Shown: positions 22,161-33,648, numbered from the stretch's first letter. The stretch: DNA of 64,000 nt from Parasponia andersonii (GCA_002914805.1 JXTB01000098.1:417754-481753), one strand, 5' to 3'. Program-made: numbers and translations. Notes: a model not told the origin generated them from the letters alone.

Positions 22161-24835
22161 TGGAAGAGTTTATTATTGGACATAAGAAAAATGTTATATC
22201 TAGCGATGTTACATTCCAACTTGTTTTGACAAACATTGATTACCATGTTATTTTCGTCGTGTAATACAGGGTCAGTTTTGTTTTCTATTGTGTCGTTAGT
22301 CTAACTCCAATCATGGCACATTTTTCCACTACATAGTATTTCTATTTTTTCTTTTTTAAAAAGAAAAATCGAATTTCGTTAGATATCCGGAAATTCGGTG
22401 GGGGAAGTGTTGATTGTATCAAATATGCACGAAAGAAAGGCTGAGATGGCTCGCAGAGCTGATGCTTTCATTGCCCTGCCTGGTATGCATATATGTTTGC
22501 CTTATAATAATAATAAATAAATAAATTGTAGTAGCTAGTTTAAGTTTGGTGCATTAATTTTGTCTATTCATTCCAGATGTATGTTAATTATGAGTATTTT
22601 GGATGATGTATGAAGGAGGGTATGGTACCATGGAAGAGTTGCTTGAGATAATAGCCTGGTCTCATCTTGGAATACATGACAAACCGGTAAGTTGAATGTA
22701 AATTTGTATCAATATATATATATATATATATATGCATTAATCTAGTATATATTTTTTTTTTTTTACCTATACGTAAGTATCAATTTGGCCAATGAAAATT
22801 TAGCATTCATATTTTTTTATTGTAAAAAATAAGATAAAGAAAAAATATTAATGATACACGTCTTTTCATACACTTCATTATGACTATTGGATCACCTGGC
22901 TAAAAAAAATATACAACTCGTAGGTAAAGAAAAAAAATACCCAACTTATATATATATATATATATATGTGGTATCTGTCTGATATGTAATTGTGTATGCA
23001 TCTAAGACAGGAACCTAGGAATGTATACGGCTGCCCATACACGTACGGGTATAAATTTAATTCTTAGCAAACACTCTTTGTTCGAAATCTAACCCAATAT
23101 AAGTGTGTTTAGGGCCGGAGCCAAGGGGTGCAGAGTGGGGCTATTGTCCCACCTAATATTTTTTTAAATTGATTTTTTAGTACTATTTGAAATTTTATTT
23201 TATATTTTGACTCCATATTTTTATTTCTAGTTTTATCTCTATTTTTAATATTTGAGATATTATTTTCATTTATACCTTTTTAATTTTCTTTATTTCATAG
23301 TTTAGTACAATATAAAATTTTATTCTATGTTAATCTTATTGAGATTTTTATTTCTAATTTGATTCCTATATAAAATGTGAATTATTTTTTTTTTCCCACT
23401 TAAGAAAATTAATTTTTCATTTTCATTTTCTATTCAATTTTAAAACTGAAAAAGGGAAATTAGGATTGGAAAAAATTTTCTTTGTTTTACGTGACTCCAA
23501 CTCTATATGCTAGTCAAGACACACACATATATATATATATATATTTATACTTATAGCATATTCTATTATTATTTTGAGACACTATGATATATCAAATGCC
23601 TTTTTTGGTATTATTGTTATATTTAATAAAATTATTCTCGCTCCCACTAAAAGACGTTATAGTTTCGGCACCGAGTGTGTGTGTCTGTACAGCCCCCTGG
23701 TTGCTCGTATATTAAGATTTTTTATTTTATTTTATGTTTTCAGATATTCAAAATAATTGGTTTCGAGCAAAATCTTTTTTCAAAGAGGAAAAAAAAAATT
23801 GTATGAAAAAACAGATACCGAACATTGAAAATATCAGCAAGTCTATAGAAGCTGTAACGTTAGATCATTTAATAAATGTCGGCTACCAGATGACTAGGAC
23901 TTGGCATCCACATTTTTTTGGGCCCAAAATTTGAAACTGACCATTCCTTGATCTTTAAAATATAAAAATAAAATAAAAGTTCATGGTTTGATGATCAATC
24001 ACAAAAGTTGTTTCTTGATTAAAACAGGTGGGTGTGTTGAATATTGATGGGTATTACGATGGCTTGCTTGGGCTATTCGACAAAGGCGTGGAGGAGGGAT
24101 TTATAAATCCATCGTCAAGAACCATTGTCGTTTCTGCTACCTCTTCTGCGGACCTCATAAGCAGGCTAGAGGTAGTACCTCCTTTTTTTACCTTCTTTAA
24201 CCAGCAAATTTCACTAGACCATGGCCATATATACACAACACACACAACTTGATGCTCCATGTGGTTTGAGGCTTAATTCAATCACATTCTTAAGGATCAT
24301 TAAAAATTTTTAAAAGATTTGAGTCACTAGGGATGTATTTAAGAGCAAATTAGTTACATAAGCCTGTTAAGTAAGACTAATGCTATAGTGCCCAACGTAA
24401 CATAACATGTCATAAATTACACGGAGTTTGTGTGGAATCCAATCTGTTAATTAAAATCAATCCATTAATATCATACTAACGTACTGACACATCATATAAT
24501 GTATGGTATCACATAGTGTATGATATTGTTCATTAGGTACAGTAATTAGCACAAAACCTAATAAGCAATACTGGGTCATTTTTCTGGGTCATTTTTCAGA
24601 AGTAATCACAAGTAAGTATGATGAAGTGGTCCATAATCCCAGTCCAGTTACTAATGGGTCATATGATTTGAAGGAAGTGGTTTAGAATTAGGAGTCAATT
24701 TATCGTAGTGGGAGATACATCTTTGTTGCTTAAAGTCAGTTTTATGTGTTTATGTAGGAATACATACCTCAGCATCATCAAGTGGCACCAACTCAAAGCT
24801 GGAATGTAGAAGAGAACCACATTGCAAATTTATAG
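21370..24835 (+). CDS. LOG: LOG: cytokinin riboside 5'-monophosphate phosphoribohydrolase
   Basis: Seven exons: 21370-21465, 21626-21723, 22064-22094, 22383-22482, 22616-22686, 24028-24171, 24758-24835. They join in frame to 205 aa, close to the usual 210-220. LOG enzymes release free-base cytokinin from its nucleoside monophosphate in one step, in cytosol and nucleus. Visible motifs are the N-terminal [10 protein letters not shown], the nucleotide-binding loop [10 protein letters not shown] (41-50), [20 protein letters not shown] (90-109), and the signature PGGYGTMEE (108-116) with the catalytic Glu. No key residue is missing. Intron 5 (1341 bp) carries a possible MITE. The third exon is only 31 bp. 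Which LOG paralog this is cannot be decided here. The next gene converges from the minus strand. Confidence 0.95.
21777..21803. repeat. (AT)n microsatellite, LOG intron 2
   Basis: About 27 bp of alternating A and T within the intron between LOG exons 2 and 3. Confidence 0.9.
22115..22160. repeat. (ATT)n microsatellite, LOG intron 3
   Basis: About 15 trinucleotide units, starting 21 bp after LOG exon 3. Confidence 0.9.
23111..23680. mobile_element. Possible MITE relic in LOG intron 5
   Basis: The left side reads AGGGCCGGAGCCAAGGGG and then GGGGCTATTGTCCCACC, resembling the GGGGCGGAGCCA start of a widespread plant repeat. About 560 bp later CTCCCACTAAAAGACGTTAT and GTTTCGGCACCG could be its inverted other end, badly decayed. 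The interior is AT-rich and non-coding. No target duplication found. Confidence 0.35.
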
Positions 24836-25932
24836 CCGATTTCTCTCATTAATTCAATGCAAACTTCTTCTTGTTCATCCCATGAAAATGGGACCGATTT
24901 TACCTCGCTACTCTTGTAATAAAAATCGGTTCTTGGCAAAGTTTACACTAAACGAAAGGAGAACTAGACCAGAATATTTCTGCTCATTTGAAACCATGTT
25001 GGCTAAATTACTTGTAAGTGAAGAAATACCCACTTCACAAACATATATTCTATAAATGAAAGAAGCAAGGGTTGACTTCATAGCATTCTTATTCTCTATA
25101 TTTGAATAATCGAATAAGAACTACTACCCATAAGAAGCTGAAAAAACAACAACCAGTCAATTTGTCTTTTGTCACCCGCGAGGGTTAGGTCGGGTGGTCT
25201 GGCGCATAGTTTGCTTCCGGGCCCTCCTCATAATCGCGGGGACTTACCAAATAATATGCTCAAGATTCTTCCCTTCAAAAGACGCTAGGGTTCTACATGA
25301 CGAGCCAACATCAATGTTTATTTTATCTATTTTCTGAATACAGAGTTATGCGTTGAAACATATGCACAATCCACAAACTATGGAAGCATTTTACAAAATA
25401 AAATGTTGCATATAAACTTCAAACTGGAGAAGCATTAACAAACAGACTCTAAACAAAAGAGACATTCAGGAAGTAAAATCATATTGATGTGAAAACAATG
25501 TTTCCATACCCAACTACAAACATTATGAGCCACACAACTTTTATGTTAGTCACTTTACGACCTCCAATCCATTATGAGGAAGGATAGACATTTTTGTGTC
25601 ATCTCATGTTATGTTGTGCACTTATTGGACAAAATTTGAGGGAAATGATAAAAATAGAATAATTCATTAAATTTCACAAGATAGTCAACATTTGAGAAGA
25701 GTAGAAAAAAAAAATTATGTAAAAGGGCAAACTAACTCGTATCTATGGTACAAAATAGACTCCTTGTGACCAACATGAATCGCCCACAATCCACAAAGGG
25801 GTAAAAATAAAAAGAACAAGCAAATACAACAATGAAGCCTGAAATGAACCCAAATGGTATATAATTCAGAAACTGAATCAAATCATGAGGGGGAACAAAA
25901 AAAAAGCAATAAATGGGGTGTCTCCAACCTGG
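24836..25932. other. Convergent intergenic region, LOG and O-FucT-like gene
   Basis: It holds the 3' UTRs of the two convergent genes. A GC-rich patch at about 25175-25260 (GAGGGTTAGGTCGGGTGG, then TTCCGGGCCCTCCTC) stands out from the AT-rich surroundings and may be a SINE or other repeat fragment. I could not place RNA polymerase III boxes in it with confidence. Confidence 0.45.
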
Positions 25933-27585
25933 TCAGCATGTATTGACTCCATCCTTGCAATCTTTTGTCAAATTGTAGAATGTCTCCACCTTTGTCTTTG
26001 CCCTGTAAAGAACCTCAGTATCCACTGCAACTCTCATGTACCCGTCAAACTCGACCGGCCGATTATTATTCAACTGCATTGTCTCATTGTACCACTCACT
26101 AGAATTCCCCCACAATACCTTGTAATCATCAAGCAAATGAACCTTGTATTGAGACCTCAGTTTATCAAAATAGTTGTAGAATGGTTCATTTGTAGCTACA
26201 TATAGATTCCTCCACGGCTGAAGCATCCCTTTAAGCTTCTGAAGGAGCATATCGGGGGAAGTATCATAATCCAAGTGAGGCCAGAGCTCCTTGTTTTGTG
26301 CCTTCTCTCCCCGAACCACATGAACCGCGTCGAAATCCCAATCCATTTGGCCGCTAATCTCGGTGACAATGTTCATCAACCTCTTAGATTTCCACAAAGC
26401 ATGCCATGGTCTCTGAATGTACTCGGAAACTTGTCCCTCACAAACTCTATACCAGTAATTCTCGGGCTCAGGGGTATCGAATTGCCTCCATATAATTGTG
26501 CTCCTATCTTTCTTGAGCTGCATTGGAGTCACCTTATGTGTCACGACTTTCCTAAGAGGAACTTTCCTCTTATGGCTTCGATCCCACTTCTTCCAATCTC
26601 TCAAAAACTCACCCTCCTCAACCACCGAGGCAACTTCCTTCAAATGCTCGAAATCGAAATAGTATCGAAAATCCTTTCCCTCCTCGTCTTTGTTACTAGG
26701 ATTATAAGTTGCAGCCAAGCATATACTAAAATCCATCACAAAAGTCCTATTCAAGTACATAGCCTCACCTAAACCACACAAGAAACTCCACATATAATGA
26801 TTCATTCCTTTACAATAATCACCTCCACGAGAGTAATACAAATACCTCCCCTTCCTGAAGCTCGTCTCCGATCCCAAAGTCGGGATCGTGTCGTTTATCT
26901 GCTCGTCCCGAGCCGGTGGAGCCAGCTTCCCGCTCGTCCCATTGCCAATTCGAGTCCGAAAACGACGAGCATTGACACCCGAATGCCAACCATCCGCGTG
27001 AACCACCTTGTAAGAACAATTCTCGCCAAATCCGAGTCTAAACCTCCGGAAATCCCGATACTTCCTCCAAGACTTCTCCTTCTTGTTCCGAAACCGCCAA
27101 GTAACGTCGCACTCGTCCGGTTTCGATCCGTTAACCGGGCTTTGGTACTCCAAGAACACAATCGACTTGAAGACCCTCAAATTGAACCTCTCGATCGCGA
27201 TCAAAGCGCGGGGATCGGAGCAGTTCACCTTCTCCAGATCCTCGCAGCTCAATTGGGTGCTCGAATCGTTGATCAGAGCCTCGGTCTTCTCGATCGTGAC
27301 CTCCGTAATGGGGTCCGCTATCGAGGGAGCGATGGCAGGGGCGAGGACCAAATCCTCGCCCGTCTTGAGGACCGAGTCGTCGTTCTTGAAGGTGGCATTC
27401 TCGTTCTGGGTGAAGAGCTTCGTGAGGGCCGGAGCCGATTCAAGCCATGGATCCGGAGGCTGGTAGGTGACGGCTATGGCGGTGAAGATGAGGACAGCTA
27501 AGACGAAAACAGGGAAGCAGAGGTTGCTTATGAGCTTTATTAGGTTCTGCCCAATGGGCTGAGTCCCCGGATTTGGCTCTTTCAT
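25933..27585 (-). CDS. O-fucosyltransferase-like type II membrane protein
   Basis: An intronless gene of 550 aa. One hydrophobic segment (about 19-41) follows a short, weakly basic N-terminus, the layout of a Golgi type II membrane enzyme. The lumenal part has 11 N-glycosylation sequons. Motifs resembling the plant O-fucosyltransferase (GDP-fucose) fold are GGDYCKGMNHYMWSFLCGLG (254-273), the Arg-containing VHVVRGEKA (421-429) and LYVATNE (461-467). Cys residues are spread as in secreted enzymes. I recall Arabidopsis At2g04280 and At4g12700 as similar uncharacterised proteins. The acceptor is unknown and activity is not proven. Base composition is GC-richer than its neighbours, which creates long antisense shadow frames. 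The 5' leader region before the ATG (27586-27760) is purine/pyrimidine biased. Confidence 0.75.
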   Translation of the reverse strand: MKEPNPGTQPIGQNLIKLISNLCFPVFVLAVLIFTAIAVTYQPPDPWLESAPALTKLFTQNENATFKNDDSVLKTGEDLVLAPAIAPSIADPITEVTIEKTEALINDSSTQLSCEDLEKVNCSDPRALIAIERFNLRVFKSIVFLEYQSPVNGSKPDECDVTWRFRNKKEKSWRKYRDFRRFRLGFGENCSYKVVHADGWHSGVNARRFRTRIGNGTSGKLAPPARDEQINDTIPTLGSETSFRKGRYLYYSRGGDYCKGMNHYMWSFLCGLGEAMYLNRTFVMDFSICLAATYNPSNKDEEGKDFRYYFDFEHLKEVASVVEEGEFLRDWKKWDRSHKRKVPLRKVVTHKVTPMQLKKDRSTIIWRQFDTPEPENYWYRVCEGQVSEYIQRPWHALWKSKRLMNIVTEISGQMDWDFDAVHVVRGEKAQNKELWPHLDYDTSPDMLLQKLKGMLQPWRNLYVATNEPFYNYFDKLRSQYKVHLLDDYKVLWGNSSEWYNETMQLNNNRPVEFDGYMRVAVDTEVLYRAKTKVETFYNLTKDCKDGVNTC

Positions 27586-28648
27586 GGGTTTTCAGAGAAA
27601 ACCCAGATCATAAAAACCCAAATCCCCAGATTCCCCACACACCCAGATCTCGAAACCTACCTATCGAGCAGGAAAAAGAACAAAGTGAGTGTTTGGGAAG
27701 AAAGAAAATGAGATAGAAAATGGAAGGTAGAGAAGAAAATGGGGATCTGATTTGTGTTAATTGGGGGAAAGTGAGGTTGGAGTGATGCCGAGTTTTTTAC
27801 TTTACTTGAGAGTTGAGACTGTTGTTGTTTCTGGAATACGTCGGTTTTTTAAAAAATGTGGCTTTTTTGTTTTTTTTTTTAAGGTTTGTGTTCGGAGATC
27901 TGAGGCGTTTGGATTGTGTTCGGCTTGTATCTATGTCAACTTGCTGCCATCTCAGCACAATCTTTTTCCCTTTTTTTTATCTAAAGAAAAATAAAAGAAA
28001 TATCTTTAAAATATAGATATTACTTATTCAATTAAAAATTATCATATTTTTTATTTTACGGAGAAAAATAAAGAGAAAAAAAATATTAAATAATTAATAT
28101 TTTTTTAATTATTTAAATTATAATAATCATTAAATAATAATTTAATAGTTAAAAAAATTTATAAATATGTAAAAAAAAAATAAAAATAAGTATTGTAGTG
28201 GGAGCTTATATATCTTAAATTTTAACCTTTATGACATTTAAACTCCATGTTTTGGATTCTAAAAGAAAAATACTTTCACATTTTAAAATTTTGAAAATTT
28301 ATGCTTTTAATCATATTTTGACGAATTTTATTTTAAAAATTACAGAGTCAAACTCAAAATTGTGTTATTATTCTTCTCAAATAGTTAAAATATTTTAAAA
28401 AAATTGCTTGAAGTATCATAAATTGGGTAAAATGTGAAGGGAGGATATAAAATTTTTTGTAAAAAGGCCAAAGTTTAGGATATATTTTTGCAATTAACTC
28501 TTTTTTTTCTTATAGATGCCACAAATATGTAATAAAAAATAATAAAGAAATTATGTATAATATATAATTTTTGATAGAGGAAATTACAATTATGTTGCAT
28601 GGTTTGAGTCAATTATCTTCTGTCAGTCAATTGGTGGTTGGTATGAAT
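27586..28648. other. Promoter side of the O-FucT-like gene and AT-rich DNA
   Basis: The first 250 bp are the probable leader and promoter of the minus-strand gene. Beyond about 28000 the DNA is very AT-rich. At 28490-28510 GGATATATTTTTGCAATTAA resembles a Mutator-type MITE end, but no partner end is clear. It stops at the hAT element's target duplication. Confidence 0.45.
28641..28648 (+). repeat. hAT target-site duplication, left
   Basis: GTATGAAT directly precedes the element; ATATGAAT follows it at 31671-31678. The 8-bp length is the hAT hallmark and one base differs. Confidence 0.75.
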
Positions 28649-29366
28649 TAATCCTGGCAATTCGGGTCGAGCCCAGTACTTTTAGGGCCCGGGCCAAGCC
28701 CGGCCCTAGGGGTAGGGCCGGGTTAGGCTTGAGTTTCGTGGCCCGATTTTTTTTTTTTTTTGCCCAGATTCGTTTGGTCCTTAAATTTAAAAAAAAAATA
28801 AAAATAAATGGCCCAGAACTCATCTGGGCCCTTTGTTCTAACGGTAACAAATGTTACTATTGGATTTATATCATTTTTTCTTTTTTCTTTTTTTTTTGTT
28901 AGTTTAAACTATTTTTTAAAATTAAAAAAAAAACATTTTCTTACACTATAAATACCCTACACTCTCCACTCTTTTTTCACACTTACAATTTTCAAATACT
29001 CTCTTATTTTCTCATTCTTTCTCTCTAAATCTCTAATTATATTCTCAATTTTATTTTTTTCTCTCTCATCTAACTACTATTTACTAATTATTAGTAATTA
29101 TATTTTATAATCTCTAAAGTCCAAACACTCTACAACTCATAAAGCTTAATTAAATGTACGATTTAATTTATTTATCATAAATATCTTTTTAATTTATTTA
29201 ATTTGTAATATATTTAGTTGTTTACTATTATTACTAGTATAATAGTTAGTAGTTTGTAGTTACTAATTAAGTAGTTAGTACTTAGTAGTTCTACAAGACT
29301 TTGTTCTTAATTTAATTCAATTGTAATTTTTTATAATTAAGATAGTAATTCATTAGTTTGTAGTTT

Positions 29367-29724
29367 GTAGAAAATTTATTAGAATATTATATTTTAAATT
29401 TCAATGAATTTTTAATTTTTAGTAGTTTACAATTAAGTTAGTAGTAGAAAATTTATTAAATATATTTTCAATTAATTTATAATTTATAGTTGTTTACAAT
29501 AAAGTTAGTAGAAACTAGAAAGTTTATTACAATATTAAATTTTTAATTTCAATTAATTTGTAGTAGTTTACAATTAAGTTAGTAGAAGTTTATTAGAATA
29601 TTATATTTTAAATTTCAATTAATTTGTAGTAGTTTACAATTAAGTTAGTATAAGTTTATTAGAATATTATATTTTAAATTTCAATTTATTTGTAATTTGT
29701 TGTTGTTTACAATTAAGTTGATAG
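29367..29724 (+). repeat. AT-rich tandem repeat in the hAT leader, about 5 units
   Basis: Five imperfect units of roughly 65-75 bp. Each contains a version of AGTTTATTAGAATATTATAT, AATTTCAATTAATTTG and GTTTACAATTAAGTTAGTA. They precede the transposase ATG at 29798. Confidence 0.8.
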
Positions 29725-29797
29725 AATATCTATATTTGTAATTTCGATTTATTTATAGTTGTGTATAATTTTAATATCTATATTTTTAATATAGGAT

Positions 29798-30913
29798 ATG
29801 GATATGTCAAAAAATATCTCTATTGATTTGGAATTGGATGACGACAAAATTCGCATAGTTGAAGAGGGTGACCAAGTCCCCGAAATACAAACTAATCCAA
29901 ATGCTAGCAGAAGTTGTTCACAATTTCAAGATAGTTATTCACCGAGTGCAAGCACGACCTCCAAACGTGCAAGGACAACTTCTAATGTATGGGACCATTT
30001 CGATCCAGAATTCAAAGATGAGGCTGATGGTAAGAAGACAAAAATAGTAAGATGTAAATATTGTAAGAAATTATTAACTACTAAACATCTAGTGGGACCG
30101 CTCATTTGAATAGACATAGTGATGCATGTGTCAAAAAACATAAAAAAGACAAGAAGCCTACTCAATCAACTCTTCAACTCAACAAGGATGGTTCAGTAAG
30201 TTCTTGGAACTATGATCCTTTAATAGCTAGGGAATCTCTAACACATTTAATTGCTATAAAAGATATACCATTAGGTTTTGGTGATTGCAATAGCTATGAA
30301 GATCATATTAGAAGATCTTATTATCCAAACTTTAAAAGAGTTTCTAGAAATACCACTAAGAGTGATTTGATTAAAGTTTATGAAAATATGTGTAAAAATT
30401 TAATATCTGAATTAACTTCATTCAACTTTTGTATTTCATTGACATCTGATATTTGGGGTGATAATTCTAAACAAGATTATTTAAGTGTAGTTGCACATTA
30501 TTTAGATTCTATATGGATAATGCAAAAAAAGAATAATTGATTTTCGAGTCGTTGATAATAAACATACTGCTGAAATTATTAGAGATAGAATTTTAAATAT
30601 TGTTGAAGAATATAGCATAGCGAATCGCATTATCTTTCTCACTTTAGATAATGCTACTGCAAATACAAAGGCCATAAAATTACTTAGCAATTTGGTAAGT
30701 TCATACACTGAAGGATTCTTACTGCATCAACGTTGGGCATGTCACATCCTCAACCTTATCGTCAAATCAGGTATGAATGTTATAAGTGTATATATTGAAA
30801 ATATTCAATCTGCTATTGCTTATATTCATGCTTCTAATCCACGCATTGCTGAATTTAAAAGATATTGCATAGCTTAAAGATTAAAACCAAGAAAATTCCA
30901 AGTTGACATGCCT
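29798..30913 (+). pseudogene. hAT transposase with BED zinc finger, frameshifted
   Basis: The frame opens at MDMSKNIS. A BED finger follows: VWDHFDPEF, then VRCKYCKK, then (after a one-base frame break near 30090) GTAHLNRHSDAC, giving the Cys-x2-Cys and His-x3-His ligands. The second segment reads to SDIWGDNSKQDYLSVVAHYL (the usual hAT S.D.W.S.....Y..V..H..). A second frame break falls in a run of seven A near 30526; the third segment carries TLDNATANTKAI and RWACHILNLIVKSG (the hAT DN...N and R..CHILNLIV motifs). A stop follows KRYCIA, before the N gap. The C-terminal dimerisation domain is not visible. Confidence 0.85.
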
Positions 30914-31321
30914 NNNNNNNNNNNNNNNNNNNNNNNNNNNNNNNNNNNNNNNNNNNNNNNNNNNNNNNNNNNNNNNNNNNNNNNNNNNNNNNNNNNNNNN
31001 NNNNNNNNNNNNNNNNNNNNNNNNNNNNNNNNNNNNNNNNNNNNNNNNNNNNNNNNNNNNNNNNNNNNNNNNNNNNNNNNNNNNNNNNNNNNNNNNNNNN
31101 NNNNNNNNNNNNNNNNNNNNNNNNNNNNNNNNNNNNNNNNNNNNNNNNNNNNNNNNNNNNNNNNNNNNNNNNNNNNNNNNNNNNNNNNNNNNNNNNNNNN
31201 NNNNNNNNNNNNNNNNNNNNNNNNNNNNNNNNNNNNNNNNNNNNNNNNNNNNNNNNNNNNNNNNNNNNNNNNNNNNNNNNNNNNNNNNNNNNNNNNNNNN
31301 NNNNNNNNNNNNNNNNNNNNN
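30914..31321. other. Assembly gap (408 N) inside the hAT element
   Basis: A run of N covers part of the transposase region. Open frames that cross it are artefacts. Confidence 0.99.
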
Positions 31322-31670
31322 AATGATCATCAATAAAATCAAATTTCAATATTTCAAATTTATTTGTTTCATTATTTTTCTTAATATCCTATTTAATTAT
31401 TATTAATTTTTTAACAATAAAAAACATATGTAGTTTATGTTGTCAACTTTTTAAAATGAAAATTCAAATAAAAAGTTTAAATTTAACAGATTAAAAAAAG
31501 TTGTTAAAAAAATCAAATAATAGAAAAAAAAACGGGCCGAGTACGGGCCGGCCCGACCCGACTTGATTTTTGCCCGTCAAAAAGCCAGGCGGGCCAACGG
31601 GTCCGGGCTGGCCCGGTCACCCCCTAGAGCCCGTGATGGGCGAGCCAGCCCGCCCATTTTGCCACCTCTA

Positions 31671-31678
31671 ATATGAAT
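31671..31678 (+). repeat. hAT target-site duplication, right
   Basis: ATATGAAT, pairing with GTATGAAT at 28641-28648. Confidence 0.75.
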
Positions 31679-32694
31679 TCGATGACATTTTTTTTTACAG
31701 AGAAATTTTGTGTTAAAAGAAATCAAATTACTAAAATATAATTAAACTTTAATTCTTTTAAAAACAATAATTTAACCTTTTTATTCTATACACATTAACC
31801 ATGCAAGGCATAACTTATTACCATATCTCCTCTTGATTCCCAAAATTACCAAAATTTTATAGAAATATAGACAAAACACAAACTTGAGCCAAACCTATAG
31901 GAAATATCAAAACAACCTTTGGGAATTAGATTGTTAAGGATATTGAATTTAAAAATTGTCGCAAAAACTTACATATTTTTCGCATGGAAATATCGAAAAA
32001 AAAGTATAGTGTTTAAAATTACACACTAATGAATATGGGATAGTGCTTCTATATGGATATAGCTTCACGTAATTCTATTACAATATGATGCTTTGTAAAC
32101 CTGCACTATTTGATATTTTGCTTTTTTCAAGTGTCAGATCTCAAAAGAAAAAAAAAATACTCGAAAACATTATAAATAAATAAAAATGTACATTAATTAT
32201 AATCACGTGAGAGTAAACAACCATAAATATAAATCTATAATACTGAATACCTTCACACATATTAAAAGATTACTCAAATAAATGCATTTTCATACGAAAC
32301 GAAAATCCCACCTTAAGAGAGATCCTGGACCTCCCTCTTTGCGGAGTAAAATCAAAAGTAGGACTCACGAAGGTTAGATGGCTAGTATTTTTGTACCACA
32401 ACCTTACCTTGAAGATATATTTATGTAAATATTTATTTACATAAATATATTAATCATATATTGGAAATAAATATTAGTGAAAGAGGAAAAAATTATTTAA
32501 AAAAATAAGCATTACGGCCAAGTAAGAATGCTTCTAATATTTTCCAGCCAAAAGAGATAAATTAAAAAAAAATAAAAAAGAACAATTCTAACATTGTTAA
32601 AATATGTATTAAGAAAAAAAAATGTGTGGTTATAGTGTCCACATCTAAATTACATTAGCTACAAAGAACATATCAATCAATTAGGTAAAATGTC

Positions 32695-32733
<39 letters not shown>

Positions 32734-33272
32734 ATGTTCAACTAGTCTGAAATTACGTTGAGCATTTTTTGAAGGGACTTCACTATTAGGACTTGATAGT
32801 ATAAGTTCGACGTAAAAGCAAAATTATTAGTTTTTTTTTTTTTTGTTTTTGAATCGATATATTACTGATTTTGACACAAGTGCCAAGTGGTACTTGATAT
32901 ATTTACTATTTTTCAAAATGCTTCTGTCAAAACAGTGACTTTTTATTCACTGGGCAACACAAAAAACCACAAAGATAATCTTTCTGAAAAAAAAAAAAAA
33001 AACCGTAAAGGTAAGAAGAGGTAATTAGCAATAGAATATAGGATAACTTATAATTGGTTAGCTTGTGACTATCAAACTGGTTGAGGACTCTCAATAAAAA
33101 TAATACGACCCCTTTAATATTCATTTTCATCTACAGTTCCTTCAACATAAAATAAAATGTTTTTTTTAAGGAACATAAAATAAAATGTTTTGAAAGTTAG
33201 AAAATCTTATCTACTGTACAAGATGATTAGGTTCAGAGAAGAAAAAGAGAGAGGTTGTTAATATTTGGCATA
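31679..33272. other. AT-rich intergenic DNA
   Basis: No gene seen. It contains an (AT)n tract at 32695-32733 and many poly-A and poly-T runs. Confidence 0.6.
32695..32733. repeat. (AT)n microsatellite
   Basis: About 39 bp of alternating A and T with one G interruption. Confidence 0.9.
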
Positions 33273-33639
33273 GAGATAACTGCAAAAAAATTATTATGAA
33301 ATTTCGGTGTTCGGCAATTTAAATCCTAAAATTTAGACTCTGCAAAATAATACTTTGAGATTAAGAATTTCTGAAAATTAATAACCTGAGTTGACTTTTT
33401 GAATAATTTTAATTAATAAAATACAATAATATCCTCAAAATTAAGAAGAATAATAAGGATTAATCTAGTTTTAATAGAGGATATTATTGTTTTTTGGTTA
33501 TTAAAATTGGTCAAAAAATCTACTCAGTGTATTAATTTTTAGAAATTCTTAATCTCATGGTGCTATTTTACAGAGTCCAAACTTTAGGATTTAAATTGCA
33601 GAACAAGCAAATTTGAGGGTATTTTTTTACAATTCACCC
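33273..33639. mobile_element. Mutator-type MITE with long inverted arms
   Basis: 367 bp. The left end reads GAGATAACTGCAAAAAAATT; the reverse complement of the right end reads GGGTGAATTGTAAAAAAATA. The arms run about 150 bp each: both contain CAATTTAAATCCTAAA, GACTCTG.AAAATA and GAGATTAAGAATTTCT when read inward. TTTGGCATA occurs immediately outside both ends (33264-33272 and 33640-33648), a perfect 9-bp target duplication, the length typical of Mutator (MULE) elements. It has no coding capacity. Confidence 0.85.
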
Positions 33640-33648
33640 TTTGGCATA

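Larger units (their letters stand above)
28649..31670 (+). mobile_element. hAT DNA transposon (disabled), about 3.0 kb
   Basis: The left end reads TAATCCTGGCAATTCGGGTC. The reverse complement of the right end reads TAGAGGTGGCAAAATGGGCG, which pairs with it at T-A-x4-TGGCAA-x3-GGG. An 8-bp target duplication (7/8) brackets it. Both subterminal regions (28655-28745 and 31530-31650) are full of GGGCC/GGCCC words, unlike the AT-rich interior, as expected for hAT transposase-binding regions. The interior encodes a BED-finger transposase in broken frames. The coding 3' part is lost in an N gap (30914-31321). Decayed TIRs and the mismatch in the duplication suggest an old insertion. Confidence 0.85.

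Noticed and set aside
26275-27501. Long plus-strand open frames of 165 and 234 codons
   Set aside because: They are antisense shadows of the 550-codon O-FucT-like gene, caused by its higher GC content; no motif is present.
30855-31406. Open frames of 142 to 167 codons
   Set aside because: They consist almost wholly of the N gap.
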